Shown: in pieces, positions 9,168 to 19,281 of the stretch
How the letters are laid out: the number at the start of each line of letters is the position of its first letter
Numbering within the stretch: position 1 is the first letter of the stretch
Source: Bradyrhizobium roseum
GTDB taxonomy: Bacteria; Pseudomonadota; Alphaproteobacteria; Rhizobiales; Xanthobacteraceae
Assembly: GCF_030413175.1 (NCBI RefSeq)
Contig: NZ_CP129212.1
Span: 7,215,001-7,279,000 of the forward strand
Length of the DNA stretch: 64,000 bases
Reading direction: 5' to 3'
The notes under the pieces: model-generated
The model's input: only the letters and a program-made list of their open reading frames with translations
Databases searched by the model: none
Told to the model about the DNA's origin: nothing
Program-made: the position numbers and the translations under genes

Positions 9168-10100
9168 CTACTGATCCGCCGAGGATGGGCAGATCCGCAC
9201 CTGAACATCGCACGGCCGCGCCATATACGGCGACGAGGTCACCACGACATCGGCTCCCGCTTGCGCATAAGCCGCAACATTTCCCGCGTGAATGCCGCCG
9301 GCAACCGCAACGACGGGCCGTGATCGCCCGATTGCGGCCATCCGCGCCACGAGCATGGTGACTTGAGCCGGCGTGAACTTCTCCGCCTGGATGACATCGA
9401 AGCCGACCGAAGCTGCAACGATCGCCGCCTCCAGCGTGTTCACCTCGATGACCAGTCGTTTCTCTGGCGCAGCACGCCGCAACCGCTCGACCAGTCCCAC
9501 GAAAGGCTCCTTGCCGAGAAACGCCTGGTGCTCCGGAAACACCAGCACCGTCTCCGACAACCCGAGCCGATGCATCACCGCCCCGCCTGCCCTCACCGCA
9601 GCGACTGCAAAGCGTTTGGTGCCGGGAACGTTCTTGCGCGTACAGGCCACCGCCATGTTGGGCGCGACAGCCGTCGCCGCGGCGACGACCGCATGCGCCT
9701 CCGTCGCAACGCCGGACCAGATCTCGATCAGTGTTTGCGCCACCTTCCAGCTCCGCAGCAACGCCGCGGCCGGGCCGTGCGCGGTCAGGATCGGCGATCC
9801 CGCCGCGAGCGCGGAGCCGGAGGACGCAAACAGTTCCACCCGGCAGCCGGCAAGCTCGATGATCGCAGCCGCATCCTCCGCCAGCGCCAGCACCATCGCG
9901 TCGCGGGCGGAGAACTGCATGGTACCGGCGGCTGCACCAATCCCGAGCGCCTCCGTCGTCAGGTCGCCGTAGGGAACATCGTCTGCAAGAAGCGCTTCGA
10001 GCTCCGCGCGCGACGCAACGGTCGGCGCGGGCCAAAGTGGCGGCGCGGCGACGAAGGCCGCCGGCGGCGGGGTCGGACGTAACTTCGCAGGGCTGCTCAT
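9168..10100 (-). CDS. modD: ModD, quinolinate phosphoribosyltransferase-like protein of molybdenum loci
   Basis: 310 aa with the nicotinate-nucleotide pyrophosphorylase fold. Visible parts are an N-terminal VPYGDLTTEALGI segment, the central RKNVPGTKRFAVAAVRAGGAVMHR-type region and the terminal (beta/alpha) barrel strands with VAGGIHAGN. This is the ModD subfamily that sits beside mod genes; its biochemical role in Mo metabolism is unresolved. It is divergent from modA with a 200-bp shared control region. Confidence 0.85.
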   Translation of the reverse strand: MSSPAKLRPTPPPAAFVAAPPLWPAPTVASRAELEALLADDVPYGDLTTEALGIGAAAGTMQFSARDAMVLALAEDAAAIIELAGCRVELFASSGSALAAGSPILTAHGPAAALLRSWKVAQTLIEIWSGVATEAHAVVAAATAVAPNMAVACTRKNVPGTKRFAVAAVRAGGAVMHRLGLSETVLVFPEHQAFLGKEPFVGLVERLRRAAPEKRLVIEVNTLEAAIVAASVGFDVIQAEKFTPAQVTMLVARMAAIGRSRPVVAVAGGIHAGNVAAYAQAGADVVVTSSPYMARPCDVQVRICPSSADQ

Positions 10101-10126
10101 GTGTCATGTCCTATTGAAGACATCAT

Positions 10127-10142
10127 TGTCAGGACCGCGACA
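10127..10142. promoter_or_regulatory. Candidate NifA upstream activator sequence (mod)
   Basis: TGT-N10-ACA at 10127-10142, embedded in a TTGTC/GACAA inverted repeat. It lies about 90 bp before a sigma-54-like element, within the usual NifA spacing. By chance, about one TGT-N10-ACA is expected per 4 kb, so the pairing is what gives it weight. Confidence 0.55.
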
Positions 10143-10223
10143 ACGACAGGCGGGATCAACCGGGTTCACACCAAAACAGCCCGATCGAATGGCTAATAAG
10201 CAATCCCCGGACCAAGCGCAGTG

Positions 10224-10239
10224 CGGCATGGCGCTTGCT
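10224..10239 (+). promoter_or_regulatory. Candidate sigma-54 promoter of modABC
   Basis: GG at 10225-10226 and GC at 10237-10238 with the required 10-bp spacing. The -24 half reads CGGCATG and the -12 half TTGCT, close to TGGCACG/TTGCW. modA starts about 60 bp downstream. Confidence 0.5.
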
Positions 10240-10300
10240 GAGATGACGACGCCGGAGCCGAAGGCGACGGACGGCGCTGAAGAGGAATCAGGAGATCACG

Positions 10301-11062
10301 ATGCGGTTGTCCAAGTCAGTTCGCTTAGCTATCGGTATTGCGACCTGGGTTCTCACATCCACCAACCTGCCGGCGGCCCAAACGAATGTGGCCGTCGCGG
10401 CCAACTTCACCGAAGTTGCCAAGGAGATCGCAGCTGCCTTCAAGGCAAAGACCGGTCACGAGGCCGTACTGAGTTTCGGTGCCAGCGGACAGTTCTACAC
10501 CCAGATTACGCAAGGCGCGCCGTTCCAGGTCCTTCTCTCCGCTGACGATGCGCGACCGAAGAAGCTGATCGACGACGGACTGGCGGTGCCCGGCAGCAAT
10601 TTTACCTATGCCGTCGGTAAGCTCGTGCTGTGGAGCAAGACGCCCGGCCTGGTGAAAGGCGAAGAAACCCTCAAGGCCGCTTCATTCGCGAAATTGGCGA
10701 TCATCAATCCGGTCGCGGCGCCCTACGGCGCGGCGGCGGTCGAGACGATGAAATTCCTCAAAGTGTACGATGCGCTGAAGCCAAAGATCGTCGAAGGGGC
10801 CACCGTCATACAGGCCTTCCAGTTCGTTGAAACCGGCAATGCCGAACTTGGTTTCGTTGCGCTGTCGCAGCTCGTGGGCAGCGATGCCGGTTCGCGCTGG
10901 CTGGTTCCGCAGGAATTCTATTCACCAATCCGTCAGGACGCGGTGCTGCTGAAAACCGGAGCTGCGAACGAGGCCGCGACCGGCTTCATCGCCTTCATCA
11001 GGAGTCCGGAAGCACGCTCCATCATCGAGAAATATGGCTACGTCCTCGACGGACAGAGCTGA
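10301..11062 (+). CDS. modA: Molybdate ABC transporter substrate-binding protein
   Basis: 253 aa with an N-terminal signal peptide (basic start, hydrophobic core, cleavage probably after PAAQ), so it is a periplasmic lipid-free binding protein. The mature part carries ModA hallmarks: [31 protein letters not shown] and a late [11 protein letters not shown] segment. It captures molybdate for nitrogenase cofactor and other molybdoenzymes. It is the first gene of modABC, with modB beginning 6 bp downstream. A candidate NifA/sigma-54 control region precedes it. Confidence 0.94.
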   Translation: MRLSKSVRLAIGIATWVLTSTNLPAAQTNVAVAANFTEVAKEIAAAFKAKTGHEAVLSFGASGQFYTQITQGAPFQVLLSADDARPKKLIDDGLAVPGSNFTYAVGKLVLWSKTPGLVKGEETLKAASFAKLAIINPVAAPYGAAAVETMKFLKVYDALKPKIVEGATVIQAFQFVETGNAELGFVALSQLVGSDAGSRWLVPQEFYSPIRQDAVLLKTGAANEAATGFIAFIRSPEARSIIEKYGYVLDGQS

Positions 11063-11067
11063 ACGGC

Positions 11068-11754
11068 ATGAATGGTCTGCCGCCCGAGCTCTGGCAATCG
11101 GTCTGGCTCACCGTCGAGCTGGCGGCGATCACCACCATCATCCTGCTCGTGGTCGCCACGCCGCTTGCCTGGTGGCTGGCGCGAACGAAGGCCTGGTGGG
11201 CCGAAGCGATCGCAACGGTCATCGCGTTGCCGCTGGTGCTGCCGCCGACCGTGCTCGGTTTCTATCTGCTCGTGACGCTCGGCCCTAACGGGCCGGGTGG
11301 CTGGATCGCGAGCCTGTGGGGCGGACGTACGCTGGCCTTCACCTTTGAAGGCCTCGTCATCGGATCGGTGCTCTACTCGATGCCATTCGTGGTACAGCCG
11401 ATCCGCAACGCGTTCGCGGCGATCGGCGACCGGCCACTGGAGGTCGCGGCGACGTTGCGCTCGTCGCCCTGGCGGGCATTCTGGACGGTAGCGGTGCCAC
11501 AGGCACGGCCTGGCTTCCTCACCGGCGCGGTGCTCGGCTTCGCCCATACCGTCGGGGAATTCGGTCTGGTGCTGATGATCGGCGGCAACATCCCGGGCCA
11601 AACCAAGGTGCTGTCGGTGGCGATCTACGACTATGTCGAGGCGTCGCGCTGGCATGAGGCCAACATCCTGGCAGGCGGCATGGTGATCTTCGCCTTCGCA
11701 GTGATCCTGACGATGACCTTGATCGACAAGCGCAGCGCGGCGGTCCGGCCATGA
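11068..11754 (+). CDS. modB: Molybdate ABC transporter permease
   Basis: 228-aa integral membrane permease with about five hydrophobic segments. The ABC coupling loop ([25 protein letters not shown]) has the EAA-type pattern of ModB. The cytoplasmic channel component works with ModA and ModC. It overlaps modC by 4 bp (ATGA), so the genes are translationally coupled. Confidence 0.94.
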   Translation: MNGLPPELWQSVWLTVELAAITTIILLVVATPLAWWLARTKAWWAEAIATVIALPLVLPPTVLGFYLLVTLGPNGPGGWIASLWGGRTLAFTFEGLVIGSVLYSMPFVVQPIRNAFAAIGDRPLEVAATLRSSPWRAFWTVAVPQARPGFLTGAVLGFAHTVGEFGLVLMIGGNIPGQTKVLSVAIYDYVEASRWHEANILAGGMVIFAFAVILTMTLIDKRSAAVRP

Positions 11755-13631
11755 CCGCGAAACAACCCGCGCCCCAGCCGGGAAAGATTCAGACCGAATT
11801 CCGCGGCAGCCTCGGGCACTTCTCGCTGGACGCCAGCTTCGTCGTGCCGGCACGGGGCGTGACAGCGATATTCGGCGCTTCCGGCAGCGGCAAAACCACC
11901 GTCGCGCGCTGTCTCGCCGGCCTGCATCACCTGCCCGGGAGTTTCTGCGCCGTCGATGGCGATATCTGGCAGGACGGTGCGACCTTCCGAAAGACCCATC
12001 AGCGTCCGATCGGCTACGTGTTTCAGGAAGCAAGCCTGTTCTCGCATCTGACGGTCAGACGCAATTTGCTTTACGGGGCCCCCAAAAACGTCCAGACGTC
12101 GGGCCACAACGGCATCGGCTTCGACGAGGTCATCGAGCTGCTCGGCCTGGTTCAAATGCTCGACCGGTCACCGCATAACCTGTCAGGCGGTGAACGCCAA
12201 CGGGTCGCGATCGGACGCGCCTTGCTGTCGCAGCCAAAACTGCTGCTGATGGACGAGCCGCTGTCGGCGCTGGACCTGACCACCAAGAGTGAAATCCTCC
12301 CCTTCCTCGAGCGGCTGCACGCGCGGCTTTCGCTTCCGGTGTTTTACATCAGCCACGATATGTCGGAGATCGAACGGCTCGCCGATCACCTGGTCCTGAT
12401 GCAGCACGGCAAAGTCGTCGGCGCGGGGCCGCTGCAACTCCTGCAAAGCGATCCCTCACTGCCGCTCGCCGGCGCCCGCGACGCGGCCGTCAGCCTGGAG
12501 GCGGCGGTGGAGGCGCATGACAGCGGCTACGGACTGCTGACACTGCGCGTCGCCGGCGGACGCCTGCTGGTGCCGGCGCCGCCGATCGCCGCAGGAAAAC
12601 CGCAACGGGTGCGAATTGCAGCGAGCGATGTCTCGATTGCCCGCACGGCTCCCGACGCCAGCTCGATCCTCAACCTCATGCCGGCGCGCATCGTCTCGAA
12701 TTCGCCGCTCGGGCATGGCGAGGTCGTCGTCGTGCTTGCCCTGGGAACGGACGGCTGCGGCGCCCGATTGCTGGCGAGGATCACGCGTCGATCGTGGGAC
12801 CAACTTGGTCTTGCCGAAGCCATGAGTGTCTTCGCGCAGGTGAAGGGCGTTTCGCTGGTAGCCGGGCCGCACAGGGCAGACGACCAGGCCGCTGCGGCAG
12901 GTATGGCGGTTGTGGGATCGGCGATCGAGAGCGCCCTGTTGCCGGATCCCGCCACGCCGACCGCTAAGACAAATGGAACGAAACATTCCGGCAGCCACTT
13001 CATGAGCCGCGCCATGACCGCTGATGTTGATGACTTCAGTCCGACGCATCATCTCGCTGCGGTTCTCTACCGGCCGGAAGATGACGTTGACGCGCTGCTG
13101 GCCGAATTCGCCGATACCCTTCTGCGCGACGGCGAACGCGTCGGCGGCATCGTGCAGCGAAACCTCAAGGACGATGCTGGCCGGTCAGCCGGTATGCTTG
13201 TCGTCGATCTCCTGACCGGCCGGGAGATTTCGATCTGCCAGCCGCTCGGGCGCGGTGCCACCGCATGCAAGCTCGACCCTGCCGGTCTTGCCGAAGCCTC
13301 TCTTGCGGTTTCGCGCGCCATCGCGGGAGATGCTACCCTCATCATCGTCAACAAGTTCTCCAAGCAGGAAGCGGCCGGTCACGGCCTGCGCAGCGAACTC
13401 GCCGAGGCGATCATCGCCGGCGGGCCAGTGCTGACGGCCGTGCCGGAAAAATGCCTCGACGCCTGGAGGGAGTTTACCGGCGATCGCAGCACAATCCTGC
13501 CATGCGCTCCACACGTGGTTGCGGATTGGTGGCGTGAGGTATCGGCACAAAGAGCCGGCGCCCGCACCGTCCTGGGTGGAGCGGCGGCCCCTTCTGCGCC
13601 TGTTGCCCCATCATCACATCCGACGATTTGA
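11751..13631 (+). CDS. modC: Molybdate transporter ATPase fused to a DUF2478-like NTPase domain
   Basis: 626 aa, much longer than normal ModC (about 360). Residues 1-240 are the ABC ATPase: Walker A GASGSGKT at 42-49, signature LSGGERQ at 144-150, Walker B LLLMDEP followed by the SHDMSE switch His. Residues about 260-375 resemble the TOBE/Mop oxyanion-binding region. A low-complexity linker follows. From about residue 418 (internal ATG at 13002) there is a second domain, [18 protein letters not shown]...[12 protein letters not shown], which resembles DUF2478 proteins usually encoded separately near mod genes. No stop codon or frameshift intervenes. The domain identity of the C-terminus is from memory of the family. 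Confidence 0.85.
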   Translation: MTAKQPAPQPGKIQTEFRGSLGHFSLDASFVVPARGVTAIFGASGSGKTTVARCLAGLHHLPGSFCAVDGDIWQDGATFRKTHQRPIGYVFQEASLFSHLTVRRNLLYGAPKNVQTSGHNGIGFDEVIELLGLVQMLDRSPHNLSGGERQRVAIGRALLSQPKLLLMDEPLSALDLTTKSEILPFLERLHARLSLPVFYISHDMSEIERLADHLVLMQHGKVVGAGPLQLLQSDPSLPLAGARDAAVSLEAAVEAHDSGYGLLTLRVAGGRLLVPAPPIAAGKPQRVRIAASDVSIARTAPDASSILNLMPARIVSNSPLGHGEVVVVLALGTDGCGARLLARITRRSWDQLGLAEAMSVFAQVKGVSLVAGPHRADDQAAAAGMAVVGSAIESALLPDPATPTAKTNGTKHSGSHFMSRAMTADVDDFSPTHHLAAVLYRPEDDVDALLAEFADTLLRDGERVGGIVQRNLKDDAGRSAGMLVVDLLTGREISICQPLGRGATACKLDPAGLAEASLAVSRAIAGDATLIIVNKFSKQEAAGHGLRSELAEAIIAGGPVLTAVPEKCLDAWREFTGDRSTILPCAPHVVADWWREVSAQRAGARTVLGGAAAPSAPVAPSSHPTI

Positions 13632-13935
13632 TCACAAGCCGAAACACCGTCGCCGAACTTCAGGGTAAGTTCGGCGACCGCCTCGTTGACGATCGAGGAC
13701 GTCACCGTGATTGCCGAGTCGGGTTCGACAGGCGATTTCGATCTTGACGCGATCGGTCGTCGATCCCTTGGTCACCGCCACGACCCCACCCGGAAGATCA
13801 TTGCGTACATCGATTTGAATTTGTGCAGTCCTTGCTTTTCGATCGCCGTTACGTCGTCCCGTTTCATTTCTTATTGCAGACGATTGTCGAACCAAGCTAG
13901 TTCAAGCATCAGACAGAGCGACATACGAAGCTGGT
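13632..13935. other. Intergenic region modC-ahpC (upstream part)
   Basis: About 300 bp with no supported gene. Open frames here lack start signals and recognisable content. The downstream edge leads into the ahpC control region. Confidence 0.4.
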
Positions 13936-13951
13936 TGTCGTGCCTATGACA
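13936..13951. promoter_or_regulatory. Candidate NifA upstream activator sequence (ahpCD)
   Basis: TGT-N10-ACA inside a TTGTC...GACAA inverted repeat, ending about 30 bp before the sigma-54 element. The distance is short for a NifA site, but the symmetry is good. Confidence 0.5.
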
Positions 13952-13979
13952 ATTATGCGACGCGTTGCGGGTTCGTCGG

Positions 13980-13995
13980 TGGCACATCGCTTGCT
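13980..13995 (+). promoter_or_regulatory. Sigma-54 promoter of ahpCD
   Basis: TGGCAC-N5-TTGCT with GG at 13981-13982 and GC at 13993-13994. This is a perfect match to the -24/-12 consensus, about 55 bp before the ahpC start. Confidence 0.75.
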
Positions 13996-14048
13996 TCATC
14001 CGAATGTGGCCCTGCCAAGAAAAACTAACATCTCATGGAGTTCTAAGA

Positions 14049-14603
14049 ATGCTCGGAATTGGAGACAAACTGCCGTCCTTTGAGGTTGTCGGCGTCAAGC
14101 CGGCCTTCCACCAGCAGGAAGAAAAAGGGCAGAGCGCTTTCGAGCCGCTGACAGACGCCAGCTTTCCCGGAAAGTGGAAAATCATCTTCTTCTATCCAAA
14201 GGATTTCACCTTCGTCTGCCCGACGGAGATCGCCGAGTTCGCGCGGTTGTCGAAGGATTTTGCCGACCGTGACGCCGTCGTGCTCGGCGGCTCGACCGAC
14301 AACGAATTCTGCAAGCTCGCCTGGCGCCGCGAGCATAAAGACCTGCATCACCTGCCGATTTGGCAGTTTGCCGACTCCAAAGGCTCGCTGGTGGATGGCC
14401 TCGGCGTGCGCTCGCCGGACGGCGTCGCCTATCGCTATACGTTCATTGTCGATCCAGATAACGTGATCCAACATGTCTATGCGACCAACCTCAATGTGGG
14501 CCGCAGCCCGAAGGACACCCTGCGCGTCCTCGACGCGCTGCAGACCGATGAGTTGTGTCCCTGCAACCGCGAAGTCGGCGGCGCAACCCTCAAGGTGGCG
14601 TGA
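14049..14603 (+). CDS. ahpC: Peroxiredoxin AhpC
   Basis: 184 aa. The peroxidatic Cys lies in FYPKDFTFVCPTE, and a C-terminal resolving-Cys region reads ELCPCNREVGG. It reduces H2O2, alkyl peroxides and peroxynitrite. The usual CPxNW ending has Arg in place of Trp here. The ATG at 14049 is preceded by GGAG. It is paired with ahpD 6 bp downstream, so electrons probably come from AhpD rather than AhpF. The sigma-54 promoter suggests expression with nitrogenase, where peroxide protection is useful. Confidence 0.93.
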   Translation: MLGIGDKLPSFEVVGVKPAFHQQEEKGQSAFEPLTDASFPGKWKIIFFYPKDFTFVCPTEIAEFARLSKDFADRDAVVLGGSTDNEFCKLAWRREHKDLHHLPIWQFADSKGSLVDGLGVRSPDGVAYRYTFIVDPDNVIQHVYATNLNVGRSPKDTLRVLDALQTDELCPCNREVGGATLKVA

Positions 14604-14609
14604 TACATT

Positions 14610-15155
14610 ATGTCGATCGACGCCCTGAAAGACAGCATTCCGGATTTCGCCAAGGACGTCAGACTCAATCTGACGTCGATGGCGTCGGATGAAACGCTGG
14701 ATATGCAGACGAAATACGGGCTTTTCCTCGCCTGCGCGATCGCGACCCGCAATCCGGCCGTGATATCGGCGATGGAGGCAGTGGCGGCTGAAATGCTCAC
14801 GCCGGCGGCTATCGCAGCGGCCAAGTCGGCCGCTTCGGTCATGGCGATGAACAACATCTATTACAGGTTCATCCACCTCGCCTCGAACAAGGAATATGCG
14901 ACGATGCCGGCGCGGTTGCGCATGAACGTCATCGCCAATCCCGGCGTCGACAAGGCCGACTTCGAGCTGTGGTCCCTGGCGGTATCTGCGATCAACGGCT
15001 GCGGCGCCTGCATCGACGCCCACGAGAAGATCCTGAATGAAGCCGGCGTCGCCGCGACGACGATCCAGACCGCCGTCCGTTTTGCCGCAATCATCCAGTC
15101 GGTCGCGGTGGCGATCGAAGCGAGCGCAATGACGCCGGCGGAGGCCGCCGAGTAA
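14610..15155 (+). CDS. ahpD: Alkyl hydroperoxidase AhpD
   Basis: 181-aa all-helical AhpD. The catalytic CxxC motif with the following His is present in [17 protein letters not shown]. AhpD is the thioredoxin-like partner that re-reduces AhpC, itself fed by lipoylated dehydrogenase subunits in characterised systems. It is co-transcribed with ahpC. Confidence 0.93.
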   Translation: MSIDALKDSIPDFAKDVRLNLTSMASDETLDMQTKYGLFLACAIATRNPAVISAMEAVAAEMLTPAAIAAAKSAASVMAMNNIYYRFIHLASNKEYATMPARLRMNVIANPGVDKADFELWSLAVSAINGCGACIDAHEKILNEAGVAATTIQTAVRFAAIIQSVAVAIEASAMTPAEAAE

Positions 15156-15209
15156 TCAAATATCTCGCGATGCCGCGCCGGTGCCGGTACACCAGCCGGT
15201 GCCGGTGCG

Positions 15210-15455
15210 CTACAGGGCCACGACCGTTTGATCCGGCTGGCCCGCACCATGCGTAACGCCGCATGGCAATCCCGAGTGACAATCCCTGTCGCAGCTCTCC
15301 ATGATTTTCCGGATCGTCGCGACGCAACGACCGCATTCGACCCGGCATCCCAGACAGCCGTAGACCTGGTGGGTCGTGCGCGGCACCTCATCCCTCCCAT
15401 TCACCGCCGAGCGGACGTCGTGGTCAGTCAGGACATTGCAGGAGCAGACGATCAT
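15210..15455 (-). CDS. Bfd-like [2Fe-2S] protein
   Basis: 81 aa from the ATG at 15455 (a GTG at 15479 is also in frame). The four-Cys Bfd/NirB-type cluster motif is visible: VCSCN at the start, then YGCLGCRVECGRC. The C-terminal tail adds three more Cys. Bacterioferritin-associated ferredoxins release iron from bacterioferritin; a nif-linked Fe-S carrier role is inference. It sits downstream of fixX on the same strand, 133 bp away. Confidence 0.75.
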   Translation of the reverse strand: MIVCSCNVLTDHDVRSAVNGRDEVPRTTHQVYGCLGCRVECGRCVATIRKIMESCDRDCHSGLPCGVTHGAGQPDQTVVAL

Positions 15456-15588
15456 GGCGGGTAAAGATCCTGACTTCACATAGTCGCGTCACAACGCGCA
15501 TTCCAACCCTGATGCCTTGGCCATCGTGCGGGTGCCCAAGCCGGTCATATCCTGGACCGCAGTCACGGGCTGCCCGCTCCCCTTTGCC

Positions 15589-15885
15589 TCACCCGAACTT
15601 GAACAGAACGCCATAGCCGCCCCGGGGGTAGCTCCACTCGATGTCGCCGCCTGGTTCACCGATCACCCGGCAGGTACCACACTCGACGCAGCCATCGACG
15701 GTGACCTCCACCTGTCCCTTGTCGTTGAGTTCGTAGCATCGCGCCGGGCAGGCCTTGAGCAGGGTGAGCAGCGCCGGCGTCGGCACGGCGTGCGGCCGTA
15801 CCTTGATGTGAGCGCGGCCCGCATCGACCAAATAGCGGTTGTAGAACAGCTTGTCTTCGACGCGCACAGCCAGTTCCGTCGTCAT
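15589..15885 (-). CDS. fixX: FixX ferredoxin-like protein
   Basis: 98 aa with the FixX pattern: an N-terminal [12 protein letters not shown], then [12 protein letters not shown] and [10 protein letters not shown]. It carries the [4Fe-4S] centre associated with the FixABCX electron-bifurcating complex. It is the last gene of fixABCX; GGAG precedes the ATG at 15885. Confidence 0.95.
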   Translation of the reverse strand: MTTELAVRVEDKLFYNRYLVDAGRAHIKVRPHAVPTPALLTLLKACPARCYELNDKGQVEVTVDGCVECGTCRVIGEPGGDIEWSYPRGGYGVLFKFG

Positions 15886-15931
15886 GTTCGATCTCCACCG
15901 TTAGAGCCGCATTCAAAAGTCGCCACTGCCG

Positions 15932-17239
15932 TCACCGCCATGCCCGAGCGAGGCGGTACGCGTCGCCGAACAGGCCCGTCCATGACCGCGCTTTGACGAA
16001 CGATCGCAGCGTGGTCTTTTCTTTGTCGATTTTGGGCGTCCCGTCGACGCGCACAAAATTCTGCATCGCCTTGGAGACGAGCTGCGGATAGGTCAGGAAG
16101 AAGTTCTGCGACTGGATATGCATCAGCTGCGGCATATCCTTGTATTTCTTGAGATCCTTGATGACGAAGGAATCGTCCAGCATTTTCTTGTAGAGCGCCA
16201 GGTTTTCCTTCGTCATTGGATCCTTGCGCGACTTGACCTGGAAAATCGCCTCGGCGGCGATGCGGCCGGAAGTCATGGCCAGATTGGATCCCTCGCGATG
16301 GATGGCATTGTTGAGTTGGGCGGCGTCGCCGACCACGACCCAGCCTTCGCCGTAGAGCTGCGGGATCGCGTTGTAGCCGCCTTCCGGAATGAGGTGTGCG
16401 GAATATTCCTTCACCTCGGAACCCTCGATCAGCGGCGCCACCGAGGGATGATGCTTGAACCGCTCGAGCAGGCCGTAGGGCGTTTCTCCGGTCTTCTGGA
16501 AGTCGGCCACGAGGCATCCGATGCCGAGCGATACGCACTCCTTGTTGGCGTAGATGAACCCCATGCCGGTCATGCCGCGCGAGATGGTGCCCGCCGCCTC
16601 GATCACGGTGCCTTCATCGCCCTTGAGGTTGAAGCGGGCTTCGATGGTCTCGCGCGGCAGGAAGTGCATCTCCTTGACCGCCAGCGCGACATTATCGGGC
16701 TTCGGCCTCTCCCGCAGGTCGGCCCGCGTGCCGAGCAACCCGTTCACGCCCTCCGCCAGCACGACCACATCGGCGTGCACCTCACCGTCGTGCCGGTCGG
16801 TGCGCACTCCGATCACCCGGCCGTAGGCATCTTGCACCAATTCAGTCACGGTGGTTTCGCACAGGACCGTCGCGCCGGCTTCCCGCACCTTGCCGGAGAA
16901 CCATTTGTCGAACTGTGCACGAATGATGGTGTATCGGTTGGGGCGCTCCTCGTTGAAATCGTCGGAGCGATAGTGCAGCCCGACATGGGCGCGGTCGTCC
17001 ATCATCCAGAAGCGCTGCTCGACCAGATGACGTTCGAGCGGCGCATCCTCCCGGAAATCCGGGATCAGCTTCTCCAGCATATCTGCATAGAGAATTGCGC
17101 CCTGGACGTTCTTTGAACCGGAATATTCGCCCCGTTCGAGCTGCAGCACCTTCAGGCCGCGCTGGGCCAGCGTCAGCGCGGCGGCGTTGCCCGCCATCCC
17201 GGCGCCGACGACGATCGCATCGAATCTTTCCTCGATCAT
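15932..17239 (-). CDS. fixC: FixC flavoprotein (ETF:quinone oxidoreductase-like)
   Basis: 435-aa FAD protein. The dinucleotide fold [11 protein letters not shown] is at the N-terminus, and the ETF-QO-type middle and C-terminal domain includes [11 protein letters not shown]. In diazotrophs FixC hosts the quinone-reducing flavin while FixAB bifurcates electrons from NADH to ferredoxin/flavodoxin and quinone. GAGGAG lies before its ATG. It is 11 bp downstream of fixB. Confidence 0.96.
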   Translation of the reverse strand: MIEERFDAIVVGAGMAGNAAALTLAQRGLKVLQLERGEYSGSKNVQGAILYADMLEKLIPDFREDAPLERHLVEQRFWMMDDRAHVGLHYRSDDFNEERPNRYTIIRAQFDKWFSGKVREAGATVLCETTVTELVQDAYGRVIGVRTDRHDGEVHADVVVLAEGVNGLLGTRADLRERPKPDNVALAVKEMHFLPRETIEARFNLKGDEGTVIEAAGTISRGMTGMGFIYANKECVSLGIGCLVADFQKTGETPYGLLERFKHHPSVAPLIEGSEVKEYSAHLIPEGGYNAIPQLYGEGWVVVGDAAQLNNAIHREGSNLAMTSGRIAAEAIFQVKSRKDPMTKENLALYKKMLDDSFVIKDLKKYKDMPQLMHIQSQNFFLTYPQLVSKAMQNFVRVDGTPKIDKEKTTLRSFVKARSWTGLFGDAYRLARAWR

Positions 17240-17250
17240 GGCACGCTCCT

Positions 17251-18354
17251 CTAGCTGGCGATCCGGTCGCGCGCATGCGGCGAGAGGCGTGCGCGGAACG
17301 CTTCGGTCAATGCCGGCAACAGCCGGATCGCATCGGTGATGATTCCGACATGGGCGAAATCGAATATCGGCGCGTTCTTGTCGGTATTGATCGCGACGAT
17401 GAGATCGGCGCCCTCCACCCCGACCCGATGCTGGATGGCACCGGAGATTCCGGCGGCGATGTACAGCCGCGGGCGGATCGTCTTGCCGGTCTGGCCGATC
17501 TGCCGATCGGATGTCACCCAGCCCTTCTGCACCAGCGGGCGCGAGCAGCCATATTCCGCACCGAGCACGGACGCGAGCTGACGTACCAGCTGAAAATTCT
17601 CCGGTGATCCGAGCCCGAGCCCGCCTGCGACCACGACGTCGGCATAGGCTAGATTCGACTTGGCGGATTCGCGGTCGGGCAGAAATGACAGCACCTTGGT
17701 GACGATGTCGTCTTCGACGAGACCGAGCGGATGGACGATGATACGGCCGGCTTCACGCTCGACCCGTTCGGGCATCGGCATCACGCGCGGGCGCACTGTG
17801 GCCATCTGCGGTCGATAGTTCAGCGTATAGATCGTGCACATCAAGGAGCCGCCGAAGGTCGGCCGGGTCGCGGCCAGCGAGCCGTCGGCATCGACATCGA
17901 GCGCCGTGCAGTCCGCAGTCAACCCGGTCAGCAGCGTCGTCGCCACCGAGCCGGCGAGGTCCCGGCCGAGCGTGGTGGCACCGAGCAGCAGGATTTCCGG
18001 CTTGTAGGTATTGACGACGTCGGTCAGGGCCTTGGTGTAGGACTCGTTGCGATAGTCGGTGAGCAGGTCGTCGGCAACGACGTAGGCAAGATCGGCGCCG
18101 TAGCAGAATGCCTCGGCGGCCGCCTGCCGTGTCGCCTCGCCCTCGGGTCCGATCACCACCGCGGCAAGATCGACCTTGAGCTTGTTGGCGAGCTGGCGGC
18201 CGGCGCCCAGCAATTCCCACGACACCGGGTGGACCTGGCCGCGCTCCTGCTCGACGAACACCCAGACGTGCTTGTAGCCCTTGAAGTGATCCGGCAGCTC
18301 CTTCTTGGTCGCTGCGCGGCCTGCCGGGGTCGGTGTTTTCGCGGGTTCGCTCAT
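17251..18354 (-). CDS. fixB: FixB, electron transfer flavoprotein alpha subunit
   Basis: 367 aa. The C-terminal FAD domain carries the ETF-alpha signature region ([17 protein letters not shown] ... [25 protein letters not shown]), and the N-terminal [12 protein letters not shown] region is typical of FixB. With FixA it forms the bifurcating ETF supplying low-potential electrons to nitrogenase. The N-terminus is about 30 residues longer than the core and rich in Ala, Pro and Thr. Confidence 0.96.
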   Translation of the reverse strand: MSEPAKTPTPAGRAATKKELPDHFKGYKHVWVFVEQERGQVHPVSWELLGAGRQLANKLKVDLAAVVIGPEGEATRQAAAEAFCYGADLAYVVADDLLTDYRNESYTKALTDVVNTYKPEILLLGATTLGRDLAGSVATTLLTGLTADCTALDVDADGSLAATRPTFGGSLMCTIYTLNYRPQMATVRPRVMPMPERVEREAGRIIVHPLGLVEDDIVTKVLSFLPDRESAKSNLAYADVVVAGGLGLGSPENFQLVRQLASVLGAEYGCSRPLVQKGWVTSDRQIGQTGKTIRPRLYIAAGISGAIQHRVGVEGADLIVAINTDKNAPIFDFAHVGIITDAIRLLPALTEAFRARLSPHARDRIAS

Positions 18355-18378
18355 CGGCTCGGCTCCCGTATCAATCCG

Positions 18379-19224
18379 TTAGAATCCGCGCGCCAGCGTA
18401 ACGAGCTCGGCTTCGAGCTTGGGCTGCCGCTTGAATATCTCTTCGATCAGTGCCTCGGCGGGCGGCCGGCTACCGACGTCAATCAGCGCCGCCTTCTCGG
18501 CGCGCGGCGGCGGAGCGAACACCTTCTTCACGATGGTCGGTGAGCCCCGCAGCCCGCACTTCGCGATGTCTTCGACGCCCGCATCCTGCGCGCTCCATTT
18601 GACGATGGTGGCGCGCGCGGCCCGCAACGCATCTTTCATTGCCCCGCGCCGGATCTCGTTGGTCGCCTCCAGCATGGTGATCAGGCAGGGCAGCCGGGTG
18701 CGCAGGATCTGTACGCCGCCCTCCGACCGCCGTTCGGCCTCGATGGTGCGCGCGTCCAGATCGAGCGCGCCGATCTTGGCGACGTAAGTCAGCTGCAGAA
18801 GGTCGAGGCGCTTGGCGATGCCGGGACCCACCTGGGCGGTATCGCCATCAATCGTCTGCTTGCCCGTGAAGATGATGTCCGGCGTGCCGTAGGTCTCGCC
18901 GATCTTGCGGATGGCGGTGGCGAGCGCATAGGTCGTCGCCAGCGTGTCGGCGCCGGCGAAGAAGCGATCGGTCAGCAGCACGGCACGATCGGCTCCGAAC
19001 GTCAGCGCCTTGCGCAGACTGTCCTCCGCCGAGGGCGGCCCCATCGTCAGCACGGTAACCTCGCCGCCGAACTTGTCGCGCAGTTCGAGGGCTGCTTCGA
19101 GCGCGAACAGATCGTAGGGGTTGATGATGGTCGGCACCCCCTGGCGCATGATCGTGTTGGTCACCGGATGAACCCGGATCTGCGCTGAATCCGGAACCTG
19201 CTTGATGCAGACGACGATGTGCAT
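18379..19224 (-). CDS. fixA: FixA, electron transfer flavoprotein beta subunit
   Basis: 281 aa from the ATG at 19224 (MHIVVCIKQVPDS), matching the usual FixA length. The ETF-beta nucleotide-binding segment is visible (AVLLTDRFFAGADTLATTYAL ... FTGKQTIDGDTAQVGPGIA). It is the first gene of fixABCX. A sigma-54-like element lies about 45 bp upstream. Confidence 0.96.
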   Translation of the reverse strand: MHIVVCIKQVPDSAQIRVHPVTNTIMRQGVPTIINPYDLFALEAALELRDKFGGEVTVLTMGPPSAEDSLRKALTFGADRAVLLTDRFFAGADTLATTYALATAIRKIGETYGTPDIIFTGKQTIDGDTAQVGPGIAKRLDLLQLTYVAKIGALDLDARTIEAERRSEGGVQILRTRLPCLITMLEATNEIRRGAMKDALRAARATIVKWSAQDAGVEDIAKCGLRGSPTIVKKVFAPPPRAEKAALIDVGSRPPAEALIEEIFKRQPKLEAELVTLARGF

Positions 19225-19265
19225 TGCGGTTGCTCCGAGCCTGCCTGATGGCTTCGACAAGCAAA

Positions 19266-19281
19266 TAGCAAGGGCCGTACC
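19266..19281 (-). promoter_or_regulatory. Candidate sigma-54 promoter of fixABCX
   Basis: Read on the minus strand this is TGGTACGGCCCTTGCT. The GG-N10-GC spacing is correct and there is one -24 mismatch. No strict TGT-N10-ACA occurs in the 220 bp upstream, so any NifA site is degenerate. Confidence 0.6.
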
